64,000 nt of DNA from Fremontodendron californicum (taxonomy: Eukaryota; Streptophyta; Magnoliopsida; Malvales; Malvaceae), in the NCBI GenBank assembly GCA_030761205.1, contig JAULJL010000040.1:14330603-14394602 (forward strand), written 5' to 3'. The notes under the pieces are model-generated. The model was not told the DNA's origin, ran no database searches, and was given only the letters and a program-made list of their open reading frames with translations. A program made the translations under genes and the position numbers. This document shows, piece after piece, positions 21,717 to 31,983 of the stretch; the stretch's first letter is position 1; every line of letters begins with the position of its first letter.

Positions 21717-22877
21717 TGGTCGAAAGTTCATGAGCCATATCTTGAGCATTCTATTGATATTTTGATTTTGAGCATCCGTACATCACCGTCAAAGAGAAGA
21801 AAACCTCCAAAGGATGTTAAGAAAAAGTCTTTAGAGATTTCGCAAGACAAATCCAATAAAGCCAAAGTGTCCACCATAGATTTAACAGAGGAGCATGTGA
21901 AGACTTCACAAGAAGTTCCTCGATCAGTGTCATTAGTTGATGAAGGACAAAGGGTTTTACCGAAAGTCATCGAAGGGAAGCATAATGCGATCGTTGAAGA
22001 TTCAATTGATGAGAGTGATCATGAAAGACATTGGAAGCGAACCAGGCCAAGGGAATCCTTTCAAGGTGATATATCCCCCGCCAAAAGTGAAGCTTCAGTT
22101 TCTAGTTCGCATGAGTTCAACAAACTTGCAGCTAAGATCAGAAATAATGTTTCAAGTACCATTTCCAACCAAGAAGATGCTTGCCCTAATGTGATTGTTA
22201 ATAATAATTCCCCTATAGTGAAGACTTCCACAGGCCCTCTTGTTGAAGCTAGTCATCTCGCCATTCCAGAATTTTCTAAGTTTAGTGCTGAAAAAGTGAT
22301 ATCCGATAGTTAGTTGAAGCTTGCAACTATTTTGTGGGAAAGCATTCAACCAAGGATTATTCGCGCTTCTTTTGATCGGGTTTCTTCACTTAGTGGTGAT
22401 GTTCACAAGATCTTTGATGCAATAGAAGCAATCAAGTCCGTTGATTCATCCTTATTGAAAGGCATGGTGGAAGACTACTTTACACAAGTCCAGAAGTTTA
22501 ATGAGCTTGAATCTTCCATTTCTTCATCCAAGGATAGAATTGAAAGACTTCAAGCACTTGAAATTTGACTTAAAGATTCAATGTTACTTGAACATAAGAC
22601 TGTTGAGAACCTTAACACCCTGCAGTCGAACTTGGCAGATATAGAGCAAGAGTTCATTACTTTGCAACGCAAAAAACATAGACTTGAATCTTCGCTCCAA
22701 GAAACTGAAGATGAACTGAAAAGAAGAAGAACCGACACTTCCAAGATTCGTGAAGAGATGAATTCTGTTGAGTCTATTACTACCCTTACTGAGGATGAAG
22801 CCAAAAACTTAGATTTGTTGCGAAATATGTTGGAAGCCTCTCGAGACGACTTGAAGAATTTCAAATGGAAGCCCTGA
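21717..22877 (+). pseudogene. C-terminal extension of the PMD gene (linker and coiled coil)
   Basis: This stays in the same frame as the PMD and is separated only by in-frame stops at 21714 (TGA), 22311 (TAG) and 22566 (TGA). The first part, WSKVHEPYLEHSIDI, completes the PMD fold. Then comes a basic Lys/Ser-rich linker (SKRRKPPKDVKKKS) and an acidic stretch. A long coiled coil follows from about 22400 to 22870 (QSNLADIEQEFITLQRKKHR and similar heptads), ending WKP at 22877. E3 has a CAG at the position of the second stop, so that stop is a C-to-T change. The whole ancestral product would be about 928 codons from 20091. Confidence 0.7.
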
Positions 22878-23405
22878 ATCCCTTTTGATATAACTTTTTT
22901 TTGAAATTTATATTAGTTCTTAGGCTTGCTAGTTTTTTTTTTTTTTAATTGTAAATTCTTCTCAAGTTTGAAATGAAGTTAAATTTCTTTTTCTCCATAT
23001 ATCATCTTTCTTTTGCACTTTCTGAAGCATTTTTGCATCATGTATGGACTACAAATTAAATTCCCAAAGATCTTTAATTTGTAAAAGATTTGTTTTACTT
23101 GAAAAATAATTTGAATCATGAAATTTGAATGGAGAATTATCATGATACTTTCAAGTGAACAAAAGTAATATTTGAATCAATTTTTTTTTTTTTGTTTGGA
23201 CTGAACTTGGCAATGAAACCAAGCTACCTACGTACCCTCGAATTTGAAGGATCAAATCATAACGTAGTTCATCTTTTTTTTTTGATTTTTTTTTGTCCCC
23301 TAACTTTTGCCTAAGTTGTCCTAGAAAGGATTTTCAACATAGCGGACTTTTTTTTTTATTTTTTTTTTGTACAGTTTAAGCTCGTGCTTAGGAGCAATAT
23401 TTTCT
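22878..23405. other. Convergent spacer between the PMD gene and E1 pol
   Basis: T-rich non-coding sequence where the two opposing E1 genes converge. At about 23371-23400 it contains one unit (cagtttaagctcgtgcttag) of the repeat that forms a 33-bp array in E3. It probably holds the 3' ends of both transcripts. Confidence 0.55.
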
Positions 23406-24797
23406 TTAAGCATAGTAACGCTTCAAAAACTTTCCATTGATCGGTCCGACTTTGACACCATCTTGATCAACGATCTTGTATGCACCATTGGTATAAATTT
23501 CTCGAACAACGTATGGTCCATCCCATTTTGAAAGGAACTTGTTGCCAATACGATGTGAAGTATTTATGGGTCTTCTTACAGCAAGGACTAAATCTCCAAC
23601 TTGGAAAGATCGCTGTTTGACTTTCTTATTAAAAGCTTTGGATAGTCGAGCTTGATAGCACTCCAAGCGTTGTTGGGCTTCCAACCTTTTCTCATCCAGT
23701 GCTTCTAATTCTTCCAAACGTAAGCGTACATTGTCTTCACTAGAAAGATCTTCTTGGATTGCAATCCTTAATGATGGAATTTGTCGCTCAAGTGGTAGAA
23801 CAGCTTCTACACCACAAACAAGTGCATATGGAGTGGCTTGAGTTGGTGTGCGATATGTAGTTCGATAAGCCCACAGAGCTTCTCCTATCTTTTCATGCCA
23901 ATCTTTCTTTGAACGATTAACAACTTTTTTGAGAAGATTGCACAAAGTCTTGTTAAAAGCTTCTGCTAATCCGTTTGTTGGAGCATGGTACATTGAAGAC
24001 TTGTACTGCTTGAAGTCAAACTGTGCACATAATTTGCTCATGTCAAACTGCTTCCCATTATCAGTTATGATGTGACGAGGTACACCATACCGATAAATGA
24101 TGTTTGTCCTGATAAAAGTTGCAACAGTTTCTTTTTTTACTTCCCTGTAAGGTGCCACTTCTGCCCACTTTGAAAAGTAATCTATAGCGGCAAGTATGTA
24201 CATATGCCCTAGTGAACTCTTAGGTAATGGTTCTACCAAATCAAGTCCCCAAGCATCGAACGGCCAAGATGTGACTGTCGGATGTAATGGTTCAGGAGGT
24301 TGATGGATGAAGTTTGCATGAAACTGACAAGCTTGACATTTCTTGGAGTAGTCCACGCTATCCTTTACCATTGTTGGCCAATAGTATCCCATTCTTTTAA
24401 TTTGAAAGTGCAATTTAGCTCCAGACTGATGTGCACCACAAATTCCTGAATGAGCTTCTTGTAAGGTTTTGGATACTTCATCTTCTCCTAAACATCGAAT
24501 GAAGACACCATCAAAAGAGCGGCGATAGAGCGTACCCTTGAAGTAAATAAATCGAGGAGCTCGACGTTTCATTTCTGTTTTATGCCTTGGATCATTGGGT
24601 AGCCTCTCATGCTCTAAATAATCAATCAATGGTTGTCTCCAATCTTCTTTTTCAACTTCGTAAACTGAAACAATATTGGATTCCGTATTGTTCTCTTTAA
24701 AATCAACTGGAGGCAAAATCCATCGTTTGCAAAGAGGGACTTTTACTTCTACACTTGGCATGGCAAGAGCTGATGCTAGATTAGCTAGAGAATCTGC
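23406..24797 (-). CDS. E1 integrase domain (3' part of pol)
   Basis: An open frame of 451 codons from the first Met at 24761, but the pol frame continues without a shift from the RNase H part. A single TAA at 24800-24798, at a position where Gln is likely, separates them. Motifs are an HHCC-type zinc finger (HSGICGAHQSG with C..C near KKCQACQ), then the catalytic DDE core (LDLVEP, ITDNGKQF, GLAEAFNKT), and a C-terminal segment with KWDGPYVVREIYTNGAYKIV typical of Tat integrases. It inserts element cDNA into host DNA. In this copy it would be made only by readthrough of the stop. Confidence 0.88.
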   Translation of the reverse strand, partial: ADSLANLASALAMPSVEVKVPLCKRWILPPVDFKENNTESNIVSVYEVEKEDWRQPLIDYLEHERLPNDPRHKTEMKRRAPRFIYFKGTLYRRSFDGVFIRCLGEDEVSKTLQEAHSGICGAHQSGAKLHFQIKRMGYYWPTMVKDSVDYSKKCQACQFHANFIHQPPEPLHPTVTSWPFDAWGLDLVEPLPKSSLGHMYILAAIDYFSKWAEVAPYREVKKETVATFIRTNIIYRYGVPRHIITDNGKQFDMSKLCAQFDFKQYKSSMYHAPTNGLAEAFNKTLCNLLKKVVNRSKKDWHEKIGEALWAYRTTYRTPTQATPYALVCGVEAVLPLERQIPSLRIAIQEDLSSEDNVRLRLEELEALDEKRLEAQQRLECYQARLSKAFNKKVKQRSFQVGDLVLAVRRPINTSHRIGNKFLSKWDGPYVVREIYTNGAYKIVDQDGVKVGPINGKFLKRYYA

Positions 24798-27700
24798 TTA
24801 CTTGTTCTCTCTTCTTGGTACATGTTCTAAGCTTACATTGTCAAACCATTCCAAAATTTTCTTCGCATAGTCGACATATGGTAAAAGGTCAGGCTTCTTA
24901 ACTTCATAAAGTGAAAGAAGTTGGTTGATGACCAATTTGGAATCCCCAAACACTTTAAGTTGAGTGATCTTCATATCCACTGCCATTTCCAATCCAATGA
25001 TCAGAGCTTGGTATTCTGCTACATTGTTGGAACAATTTTCAGTGAGAGTAAATGCATAAGGCAATACATCTTCTTCTGAAGTGACAAAGACAACACCTGC
25101 TCCAGCTCCATCTTGACGGGCAACCCCATCAAAGAATAGTTTCCATGGCCTGGGAATTTCGATGAAAAGAACATCTTCATCTGGGAGATCTTCAGAGAAT
25201 TCCCAATCATCTGGAATCGGATGGTTTGCAAGGAAATCGGCAAGTGCTTGCCCTTTAACGACCTTTTGTAGAATATAAGTAATATCGAACTCTTGTAGCA
25301 AAAGAGCCCATTTTGCCAATCTTCCGCTGAGCACAGACTTGGACATAAGATATTTGAGGGGATCTGCTCGCGAAATCAAACGAACAGAATGAGCTTGCAA
25401 ATAATGCCTCAGCTTTTTAACTGCAAACATCAATGACAAGCAAGTCTTTTCAATGGGAGAATAATTTAATTCAGCACCATTAAGAGTTCTACTAAGATAG
25501 TAGAGTGCAGTTTCTTTTCCTTCATCATTCTCTTGTGCCAATAATGCTCCTAAGGAACGTTCTTGTGCAACAATATAAAGGATTAACGGCTGTCCTGGTA
25601 TAGGTGCCTTCAGAATAGGTGGTTGTAACAAAAAGGTCTTAATGCTCTTAAAAGCATTACTGCAGGCCTCATCCCAGACAAAAGGGACATCCTTCTTCAT
25701 TAGTCGGCTAAATGGTTGACATCGACCAGCCAAGTTTGAGATAAAACGTCGGATATATGCCAATCTTTCTTGCAGACTTTTAAGTTCATGCAGATTGCGC
25801 GGTTCAGGCATTTTCATGATTGCATCTATTTTTGATTGATCGATCTCAATCCCACGATGTCGTACGATGAACCCCAAAAACTTGCCCAAGGATACTCCAA
25901 ACGCACACTTGAGCGGATTCATCTTCAATTGGTATCTACACAATCTTTCAAACACTTGGCGAAGATCGGCGAGATGATTGGATTTTTCCTTTGACTTCAC
26001 TACCAAGTCATCAACATAACATTCGACATTTTTGTGAAGCATATCATCAAAGATCTTTTGCATTGCTCTTTGATAAGTAGCACCTGCATTCTTTAACCCA
26101 AACGGCATAACTTTGTAACAGTATATTCCTTTTGGAGTTCGAAATACGGTAAGTTCTTCATCTCTTGGAGCCATACGAATTTGATTATAACCAGACAATC
26201 CATCCATAAATGACAAAGCTTCATGGCCAGTTGTAGCATCAACCATTATTTCTGTTATAGGGAGAGGAAAGTCGTCCTTTGGACAAGCATTGTTCAAGTC
26301 TCGAAAATCTACACAAACTCGAAGTTGACCATTTTTCTTTCTTACTGGAACAATATTTGAGATCCAAGTGGGATACTTGACTTCTCTAATAAAGCCAACT
26401 TTGATGAGCTTATTGACCTCAGCTTCAATTTGGGGGATCAAGTCAGGATGGAAACGTCGTTGAGCTTGTTTGATAGGTCGGACACTTTTCTTGACAGCCA
26501 GATGATGCATAGCTACTTTTGGATCAAGTCCCGGCATTTCTTTGTAAGTCCAAGCAAAGATATCTCGATGCTCTATCAAAAGATCAAGATAGGTTTTTTC
26601 TTCTTCTGGTGGTAAGCAAGCATTAATAAAGACCGGTCGTGGATCTTCACTAGTACTGATGTTAACCTCCTTTAGTTCGTCAATAGTAGCTTGATTTCCT
26701 TCTTCAAAAGATGAAGGGGCTTCTTGGGCTTCTTCCTCTTGAGATTTTTCACCAGTTTCCTTTACAGATACATGGTTAGAAGTAAAAATTTCTGTTTCTT
26801 CAAGTTCTTCTTCCTCTGAGGATGAGACTGATTTGGTTATAACCACTGTGTGCTTTCTAGCCTTTAAAACTTCACCAGTAGTTACCTTCCATTCGCTTTG
26901 CCTTTTCATTCGAGAAGGAATTTTGCTGTGAAAATCTCTTGATTCCTTTAAAGTGGAAGACTTTCTTTTTTGACTACAGTTAACTTCTTCAGAGTACAGA
27001 CTTCCAAGCCTTGACTGAATGGAAATTGGTTTACTTACAGAAACTTCACTGCATTTTTCTCCCATTCGTTCAAAAACTGACCTTCGTGATGATTGAATGC
27101 TCAAACGATCAAACACTGAACATCGTGTTGAGCGTGCCCCCAAGCGATCAAACACTGAAAGTCCTGGTGGCTTCACTGCATCTTCTTGCTTCTCGGGAAC
27201 TTCCTCCACATTTATGTACCTCGAAGTTTGTTTATGAATCTTCAATTTTAATGGAGAATATCCAAGCCCCTCTCTAGAAGTTCCGATGTGATCAATCTTC
27301 TTTTGCCAGACCTGTCGGATCTTGAATGAACTTTGCGGCTTTTCTTTGCTAGGCTCTTTTGTCTCGTGAGCCAATTTTGCAACATCCTCTTGTTTATATC
27401 CAGCTTTGACAAGCAACCTATAAGCATTAGGATCAAAATCTTTAGCTCGATGAGTAGGAAGATCCTGATGTTCGCAAAGAGATTCTTCTACTGGTCTAAC
27501 AAATCCTTGCAGTGGAGGTATAAGGCCTCTTGATTCTTCCAAGTTAGTGAGGGGAAGAGTCAGATCCTTTAAACCTTGAGCAATTTCATCTTCTCCAACT
27601 GTGGAAGAAGCCAAATTCTTTCCCTTTTGCTTTAATTCTTGCATCGGGTTGGGCATTACTTCTTCGATAAATGCATCTTTTAGATAAAACTTTGCATCTG

Positions 27701-27893
27701 CGAAATGTGCTTCTGCTATAGTAAATGGCTTAGCGTCTGCAAGGATCGTCTTGACTTGACCGTTTCTGCAATACTTGAGACATTGGTGCAGAGTTGAGGA
27801 GACTACACCATTTTGATGTATCCACGGTCGTCCTAACAACATGTTGTACGTCGTTTTGGAATCTATTACATGGAAAAGTGGACTTGACTCCAT
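24798..27893 (-). CDS. E1 pol: reverse transcriptase, RNase H and second RNase H
   Basis: 1031 codons. Residues 1-50 are the end of the protease region (TYNMLLGRPWIHQNG). A low-complexity linker with three SVFDRL/SVFERM repeats is at about 245-280. The RT core is at about 480-660, with VCVDFRDLNNACPKDDFPLP, MPFGLKNAGATYQR and the catalytic YVDD at about 626-629. The first RNase H is at about 740-870 (ALYYLSRTLNGAE, HYLQAHSV). A second, archaeal-type RNase H is at about 905-1020 (LFFDGVARQDGAGAGVV, NVAEYQALIIGLEMA, VFGDSKLVINQL). The two RNase H domains diagnose the Tat lineage. The frame ends at TAA before integrase. The upstream protease is in another frame, so this segment lacks its natural start. 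Confidence 0.92.
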   Translation of the reverse strand: MESSPLFHVIDSKTTYNMLLGRPWIHQNGVVSSTLHQCLKYCRNGQVKTILADAKPFTIAEAHFADAKFYLKDAFIEEVMPNPMQELKQKGKNLASSTVGEDEIAQGLKDLTLPLTNLEESRGLIPPLQGFVRPVEESLCEHQDLPTHRAKDFDPNAYRLLVKAGYKQEDVAKLAHETKEPSKEKPQSSFKIRQVWQKKIDHIGTSREGLGYSPLKLKIHKQTSRYINVEEVPEKQEDAVKPPGLSVFDRLGARSTRCSVFDRLSIQSSRRSVFERMGEKCSEVSVSKPISIQSRLGSLYSEEVNCSQKRKSSTLKESRDFHSKIPSRMKRQSEWKVTTGEVLKARKHTVVITKSVSSSEEEELEETEIFTSNHVSVKETGEKSQEEEAQEAPSSFEEGNQATIDELKEVNISTSEDPRPVFINACLPPEEEKTYLDLLIEHRDIFAWTYKEMPGLDPKVAMHHLAVKKSVRPIKQAQRRFHPDLIPQIEAEVNKLIKVGFIREVKYPTWISNIVPVRKKNGQLRVCVDFRDLNNACPKDDFPLPITEIMVDATTGHEALSFMDGLSGYNQIRMAPRDEELTVFRTPKGIYCYKVMPFGLKNAGATYQRAMQKIFDDMLHKNVECYVDDLVVKSKEKSNHLADLRQVFERLCRYQLKMNPLKCAFGVSLGKFLGFIVRHRGIEIDQSKIDAIMKMPEPRNLHELKSLQERLAYIRRFISNLAGRCQPFSRLMKKDVPFVWDEACSNAFKSIKTFLLQPPILKAPIPGQPLILYIVAQERSLGALLAQENDEGKETALYYLSRTLNGAELNYSPIEKTCLSLMFAVKKLRHYLQAHSVRLISRADPLKYLMSKSVLSGRLAKWALLLQEFDITYILQKVVKGQALADFLANHPIPDDWEFSEDLPDEDVLFIEIPRPWKLFFDGVARQDGAGAGVVFVTSEEDVLPYAFTLTENCSNNVAEYQALIIGLEMAVDMKITQLKVFGDSKLVINQLLSLYEVKKPDLLPYVDYAKKILEWFDNVSLEHVPRRENK

Positions 27894-27915
27894 ATCTCCA
27901 ATGAAAAGTTGAAGT

Positions 27916-28482
27916 CTAAGTTTTCCAAGAGCTCTTTTGTCCCCCTTGGTTGAATCCTTGGATCATCAAGCGGCTTTGCATCAATTCTTCCAAAGGAACT
28001 CCCAATTCTTTCATTGTTATCAACGGGAGTATGTTGACAGCAGAACCATCATCGATCAAGATTCTATTGATCTTCTGTTCCCGAGTATATCCTACGACGA
28101 ACAACGGCCGATTATGAGGGGTTGACCCTAGCAACAGATCCTCATCAGAAAAGTTAATTTTCGTAGCACAAGAATGCTCATCAACTTCAAATGCTACTGA
28201 GTCTGTGTTGTTTTCATTATCTTCATTTCCACCGTTATGGTAACAAGTTATGAAAACCAAATCTTCATTTTTAAGCTGAATTGGCATGAATCCGTTTAAA
28301 GTGATTTGCCTCCTTGACTTCCTCCCTACTGAATTTTTGCCCCGAGATGGCATTTTTGCTTCTTGAGGCACATTGGGCTTTGGAAATTTAGATGGTTGTT
28401 TGATCATCTTAGTTCTTGTAGGCACTTTCACAACTTTTGGAAGATTCTTCTTTTGCTTTTTCGGCGTGTGACTAGAGTCCAA
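27916..28482 (-). pseudogene. E1 protease region, frameshifted
   Basis: Encodes the gag-pol linker and an aspartic protease with the active-site segment RILIDDGSAVNILP. It should run on into the RT frame. Near 27940 E1 has two extra bases compared with E3 (cccccttg preceded by a different A/C tract), so the frame is lost after MIQGFNQGG. Its 5' side overlaps the previous gag frame near 28430-28482 in another phase. Confidence 0.75.
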
Positions 28483-29012
28483 CCATCGTAATCTTGATTT
28501 TGTCTTTGAAGCAAATAGTTGCCCCCACTTCCCTGAAGATCCACTATCGTACTTGTACTTGGAGCCAGTATGATAGGATCAAAAGAGCCAAATTTTATGG
28601 TTCTATCCAGCAAATTGGATTGAGAAACCATATTGACTGATGCCAAATTTGACGACACCGTTTCTTCTTCAAACTCGATTTTCCCTTCTTCATAGAGTCG
28701 CATAATTCTATCCTTCAAAATAAAGCACTTCTCCAGATGATGGCTAATCAAGCGATGGTACTTGCAATAATTTGAGTCTTCTACTTTATCAGCTTCTTCA
28801 GTTCGCTTCATTTCTGGCAACTGAATCAGCTTAGTCTTTAAAAGTTCTTCAAGAATGCTTGAAACATCAGAATCAGGAAAAGGATACTTCTTTTCTTGCC
28901 TCTCCTTCAAAGTGATCTTGCCTTTACCTTTGTCTTGGATAGGAGAAGATTTCGTCTCTTGAGATTGTTTTGACTTGGGAGATATCTTAAGAGGCTTGGT
29001 AGTCACGGCCAT
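28428..29012 (-). pseudogene. E1 gag C-terminal part with zinc-knuckle-like motif
   Basis: Contains CKYHRLISHHLEKC (C-x2-H-x4-H-x4-C), the modified zinc knuckle of Tat gag proteins, followed by LKDRIMRLYEEGKIEFEEE. Its upstream frame (29349-29013) and downstream frame (protease) are in different phases, so two frameshifts break the polyprotein here (about 29035 and about 28450). Confidence 0.75.
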
Positions 29013-29019
29013 GGACTGT

Positions 29020-29349
29020 TTGCTTTCTCCCTTGTTGGAAAAAGGTTTTGCCCCCTTTGAGGGTATCTTGTTTTTCCTTGGCTTTCTTTGGCTCCTGCAC
29101 CGGAGGTTCTTGATTTCCAGCAGCTGTCATACTCAACTCCATATCATGAGCACGAGTGGCTAATTCTTCAAAGGTCTTAGGCTTGATGCCTTGAAGAATG
29201 TAACGCAAGCCCCAATTCATGCCTTGGATGCACATGTCAAGGGCAGAAGACTCAGACAGTCTTTCTTTGCAGTTAAGGCTCAGATTTCTCCATCTGTGAA
29301 TGTAATCAATGACTGGCTCATCCTTCCATTGACGTGAGCTTGTGAGTTC
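29020..29349 (-). pseudogene. E1 gag middle part, left of the nested insertion
   Basis: Encodes SSRQWKDEPVIDYIHRWRNL and then GIKPKTFEELATRAHDMELS, the second half of the retrotransposon gag capsid domain. The first half is at 42140-43126, on the other side of E2. In the older relative E3 (about 60100) the two halves are contiguous. The frame is lost near 29035, where a T tract is one base longer than expected. Confidence 0.85.
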
Positions 29350-30836
29350 TGTCATAACGGTTTTTCGGACCGTTACGACGATTTTTATGAAAACACAAAA
29401 AATGGAGTCGCCACCAATCTTTTTTGCTAGGTGTGATTGGCCACCTATTAAAACCGATTTTAGTAAAATATCTTAAAATTAATTAAAACATTTTTTTAAA
29501 ACCGATTTCGAAGTCCGCGCTTTGAACCAGAGTAAAAACAAAATTGGGTTCGGGAGTCGGTTACGTGCGGGGAAGGATTAGCACCCCCGCAACGCCCGTT
29601 TAGAAAACGGTACCACTTGATCACGTGTTATCTTAAATCTCGGTTTAATGGATTTAACATCGGTATTTAAAACTAATTCTCTTTTCCTTTTATTTTATAA
29701 AAAAACATGTTTATTATTTTTTGGATTTTCTTGAACTGTTTTTTATTTTTTTAAAAAAATCGAAAGTGAACATAAATTTATTATCGAAAATACTCATTAA
29801 ATATTCCCGACACTCTCGGTGGTATTTAACGAGATCTTCTCACCTCAAGACATCTTAGGAATCACAACCGTGATATCCTTCGAATTCCGTCGTCGGCAAT
29901 TTACATCCATTTTTATTCAAATGCGTATGATGCGAATATTTAAATATCGGATGCATACGGCTTAACATATAACTATAAAATTAAACATGCGAATCATAAT
30001 ATTAAAAACACGAGCATGGCAAAATATCGAGCGCAATAAACATTCGCTCTTTATTCATTTTTTTTTTATTTTGATTATTTCCATTTTTTTTAAGCGAAAA
30101 CGAATTTTTATATCGAGCATGTCGCTAAATACTCCCACCACTTGTGGTGATATTTAACGAAATTCTCGCACCTCAAGATATCTTAGGAATCACTACCGTG
30201 ACGTCCTTCGAATTCCGTCGTCGGTTATTCGCATTTATTAAAATCCTTTTTTTTTTAAAGTTAAAATGCTTTTAATAATTTTTTTAAAATCGAAACCGAA
30301 TAATAAAAATACGTCGAATAGTGAGCAAAAATAAATAAACAAAAATAGTAATAAATAAAGAAATTGAAATCATACCAAAAATATCGAGAATCCGAAAAAT
30401 TAAAATGTCGGACTTGATCTTCGTAAAATCACCTGAAAATGTCAAAAATCAAAACTTCAAAAACGATTATCGTGAATTTTTCTTAAAATTTTTTTATTAT
30501 ATTTTTTTCTTTTTATTTTTTTCTATTTTTTAAAATTAATTATTATTACTATTTTTTATTTTTTTATTTCTTTCTTTTCTTTTCTTTCTTTTTTTTCTTT
30601 TTCTTTTTCTTTTTTCTTTTTCTTTTTTCTTTTCTTCTTTCTTTTTTTTTTCTCTTATTTTTCTTCCTGGCCCAAAACCAGGCCTGCTGAGCCAGGCCTG
30701 GTTCTGGCCTGGCCTGCTGGGCCAGGCCTGGCCCAGCTTTTCTCCTTTCTTTTCTTTTTTTTTTTTTTTTTTTTGGGCGGGTGGACCTGCGCGGACCCGG
30801 GTCAGATCCGGGTCCAGGCGCGGATCCTCCCCGCTC

Positions 30837-31060
30837 TAAACGGCGTCGTTTTGGCGCCTTTCCTTTTTTTTTTTTTTTCGGGTCGGGCGCGCGGACCCCG
30901 GGTCGACCCGCGGGTCCGCGCGCGGACCCTGGCTCCAAAACGGCGTCGTTTTGATGCCGTTTATATTTTTTTTAAATGGGTGACCCGCGCGGACCCCGGG
31001 TCGACCCGCGGGTCCAGGCGCGGGTCACCTTGACCCGGTTCCCTAAACGGTGCCGTTTCG
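30837..31060. repeat. GC-rich palindromic subrepeats in the E2 LTR
   Basis: Three copies, about 100 bp apart, of AAACGGCGTCGTTT or a variant (30838, 30938, 31045). They alternate with cgggtcgacccg palindromes flanked by gcgcggaccc words. The same set is at about 40944-41167 in the other LTR. Confidence 0.75.
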
Positions 31061-31066
31061 GCACCG

Positions 31067-31074
31067 TATAAATA
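31067..31074 (+). promoter_or_regulatory. Antisense-facing TATA box in the E2 LTR
   Basis: TATAAATA followed by a long C/T-rich patch (31080-31160) is built like a plant core promoter, but on the strand opposite to gag. It is repeated at 41174-41181. Whether it is active is unknown. Confidence 0.45.
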
Positions 31075-31765
31075 CCCCAAACCCCTCTTTTTTTTTCACT
31101 TTCTCCCTTTTTTTTTTCTTCTCTCTCTCTCTTCTTTTTTTTCTCTTTCTCTCTCTCTGCTCAGCCGCCCCAAACCCAGAAACCGGCGGCTGGCCACCGC
31201 GCCGGCCGCCGTCCACCGTCGCCGGCCGCCGTCCACCGTCGGCCGACAAACTCCAAATTTCATACCCGAGGGGGTTTCGACCCCCTCGTCACGGATCCGG
31301 GCTCCGTTTAGCCCGGATCCCCGCCGAATTTCGTAGATCTAGGTTTTTTTTGTGTTGGCTGTGTGGTTCTTTTTTTGTTTTTTCTTTTGCAGGTTTTTTG
31401 GTTTCGAGGAGATGGGGGTCGGGATCTGTTTTTTTTGGTTGTCGGTGGTGGAGGAAGGGGGTCCGAATCGGGATTTCGGACCCCGATCTGGGTTTTTTGA
31501 TGAACGTGGGGGGGGGGGTCCGAGCCTGGTTTTTTTGAATCAGGGGGCCTCCTCCTCCGTGGGGGATCGGATCTGGGGGGTCCGAATCGGGGGGCCTCCC
31601 TCCTCTCTTTTTTTTTTTTGTTCGGATTTGGGGGGTTTTTATGGTGTGGGTGGAGTGTGGGCTGGTGGTGGCGTGTTGGGGTGTCTGTGCAGGGTTGGTG
31701 GTGGCTGCCGTGTCTGGTGGCTGGCGTGTGGCAGAGGGCTGTCAGGGTGATGGTGGCTGGTGGCA

Positions 31766-31850
31766 GGTTAGGGTTAGGTTGGGGCTAGGGTTTCTGGTTT
31801 AGGGTTAGGGTTTCTGGTTAGGGTTAGGGTTTCTGGTTAGGGTTAGGGGA
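31766..31850. repeat. Telobox-rich segment in the E2 LTR
   Basis: Repeats of TTAGGGTTAGGG and TTAGGGTTT separated by ctgg, a unit of about 21 bp. The same segment is at about 41870-41954. The AAACCCTAA telobox (minus strand) is a known binding word for TRB-type plant proteins. Confidence 0.75.
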
Positions 31851-31983
31851 AATGGGCCGGCTGGGCTGATGGGTTTGGGCCCACTGGTGGCCCAGTTTGG
31901 GGGTTGAGGGGTTGGGCCAGTTGGGCATTGGGCCTGGTGTTTACAGATTGGGCCTGCTGAATAGCAGGCCCGGTTCGTACTTG

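Noticed and set aside
30564..30938. 124-codon Lys/Arg-rich minus-strand frame in the E2 LTR
   Set aside because: Translation of a pyrimidine-rich tract; low complexity, no family.
31050..31750. Plus-strand frames of 132-162 codons in the E2 LTRs (also 41157-41854)
   Set aside because: Repeated in both LTRs, rich in F, S, G and P from homopolymers. The frame length differs between copies by slippage and no domain is seen. I keep only the promoter-like module as a finding.
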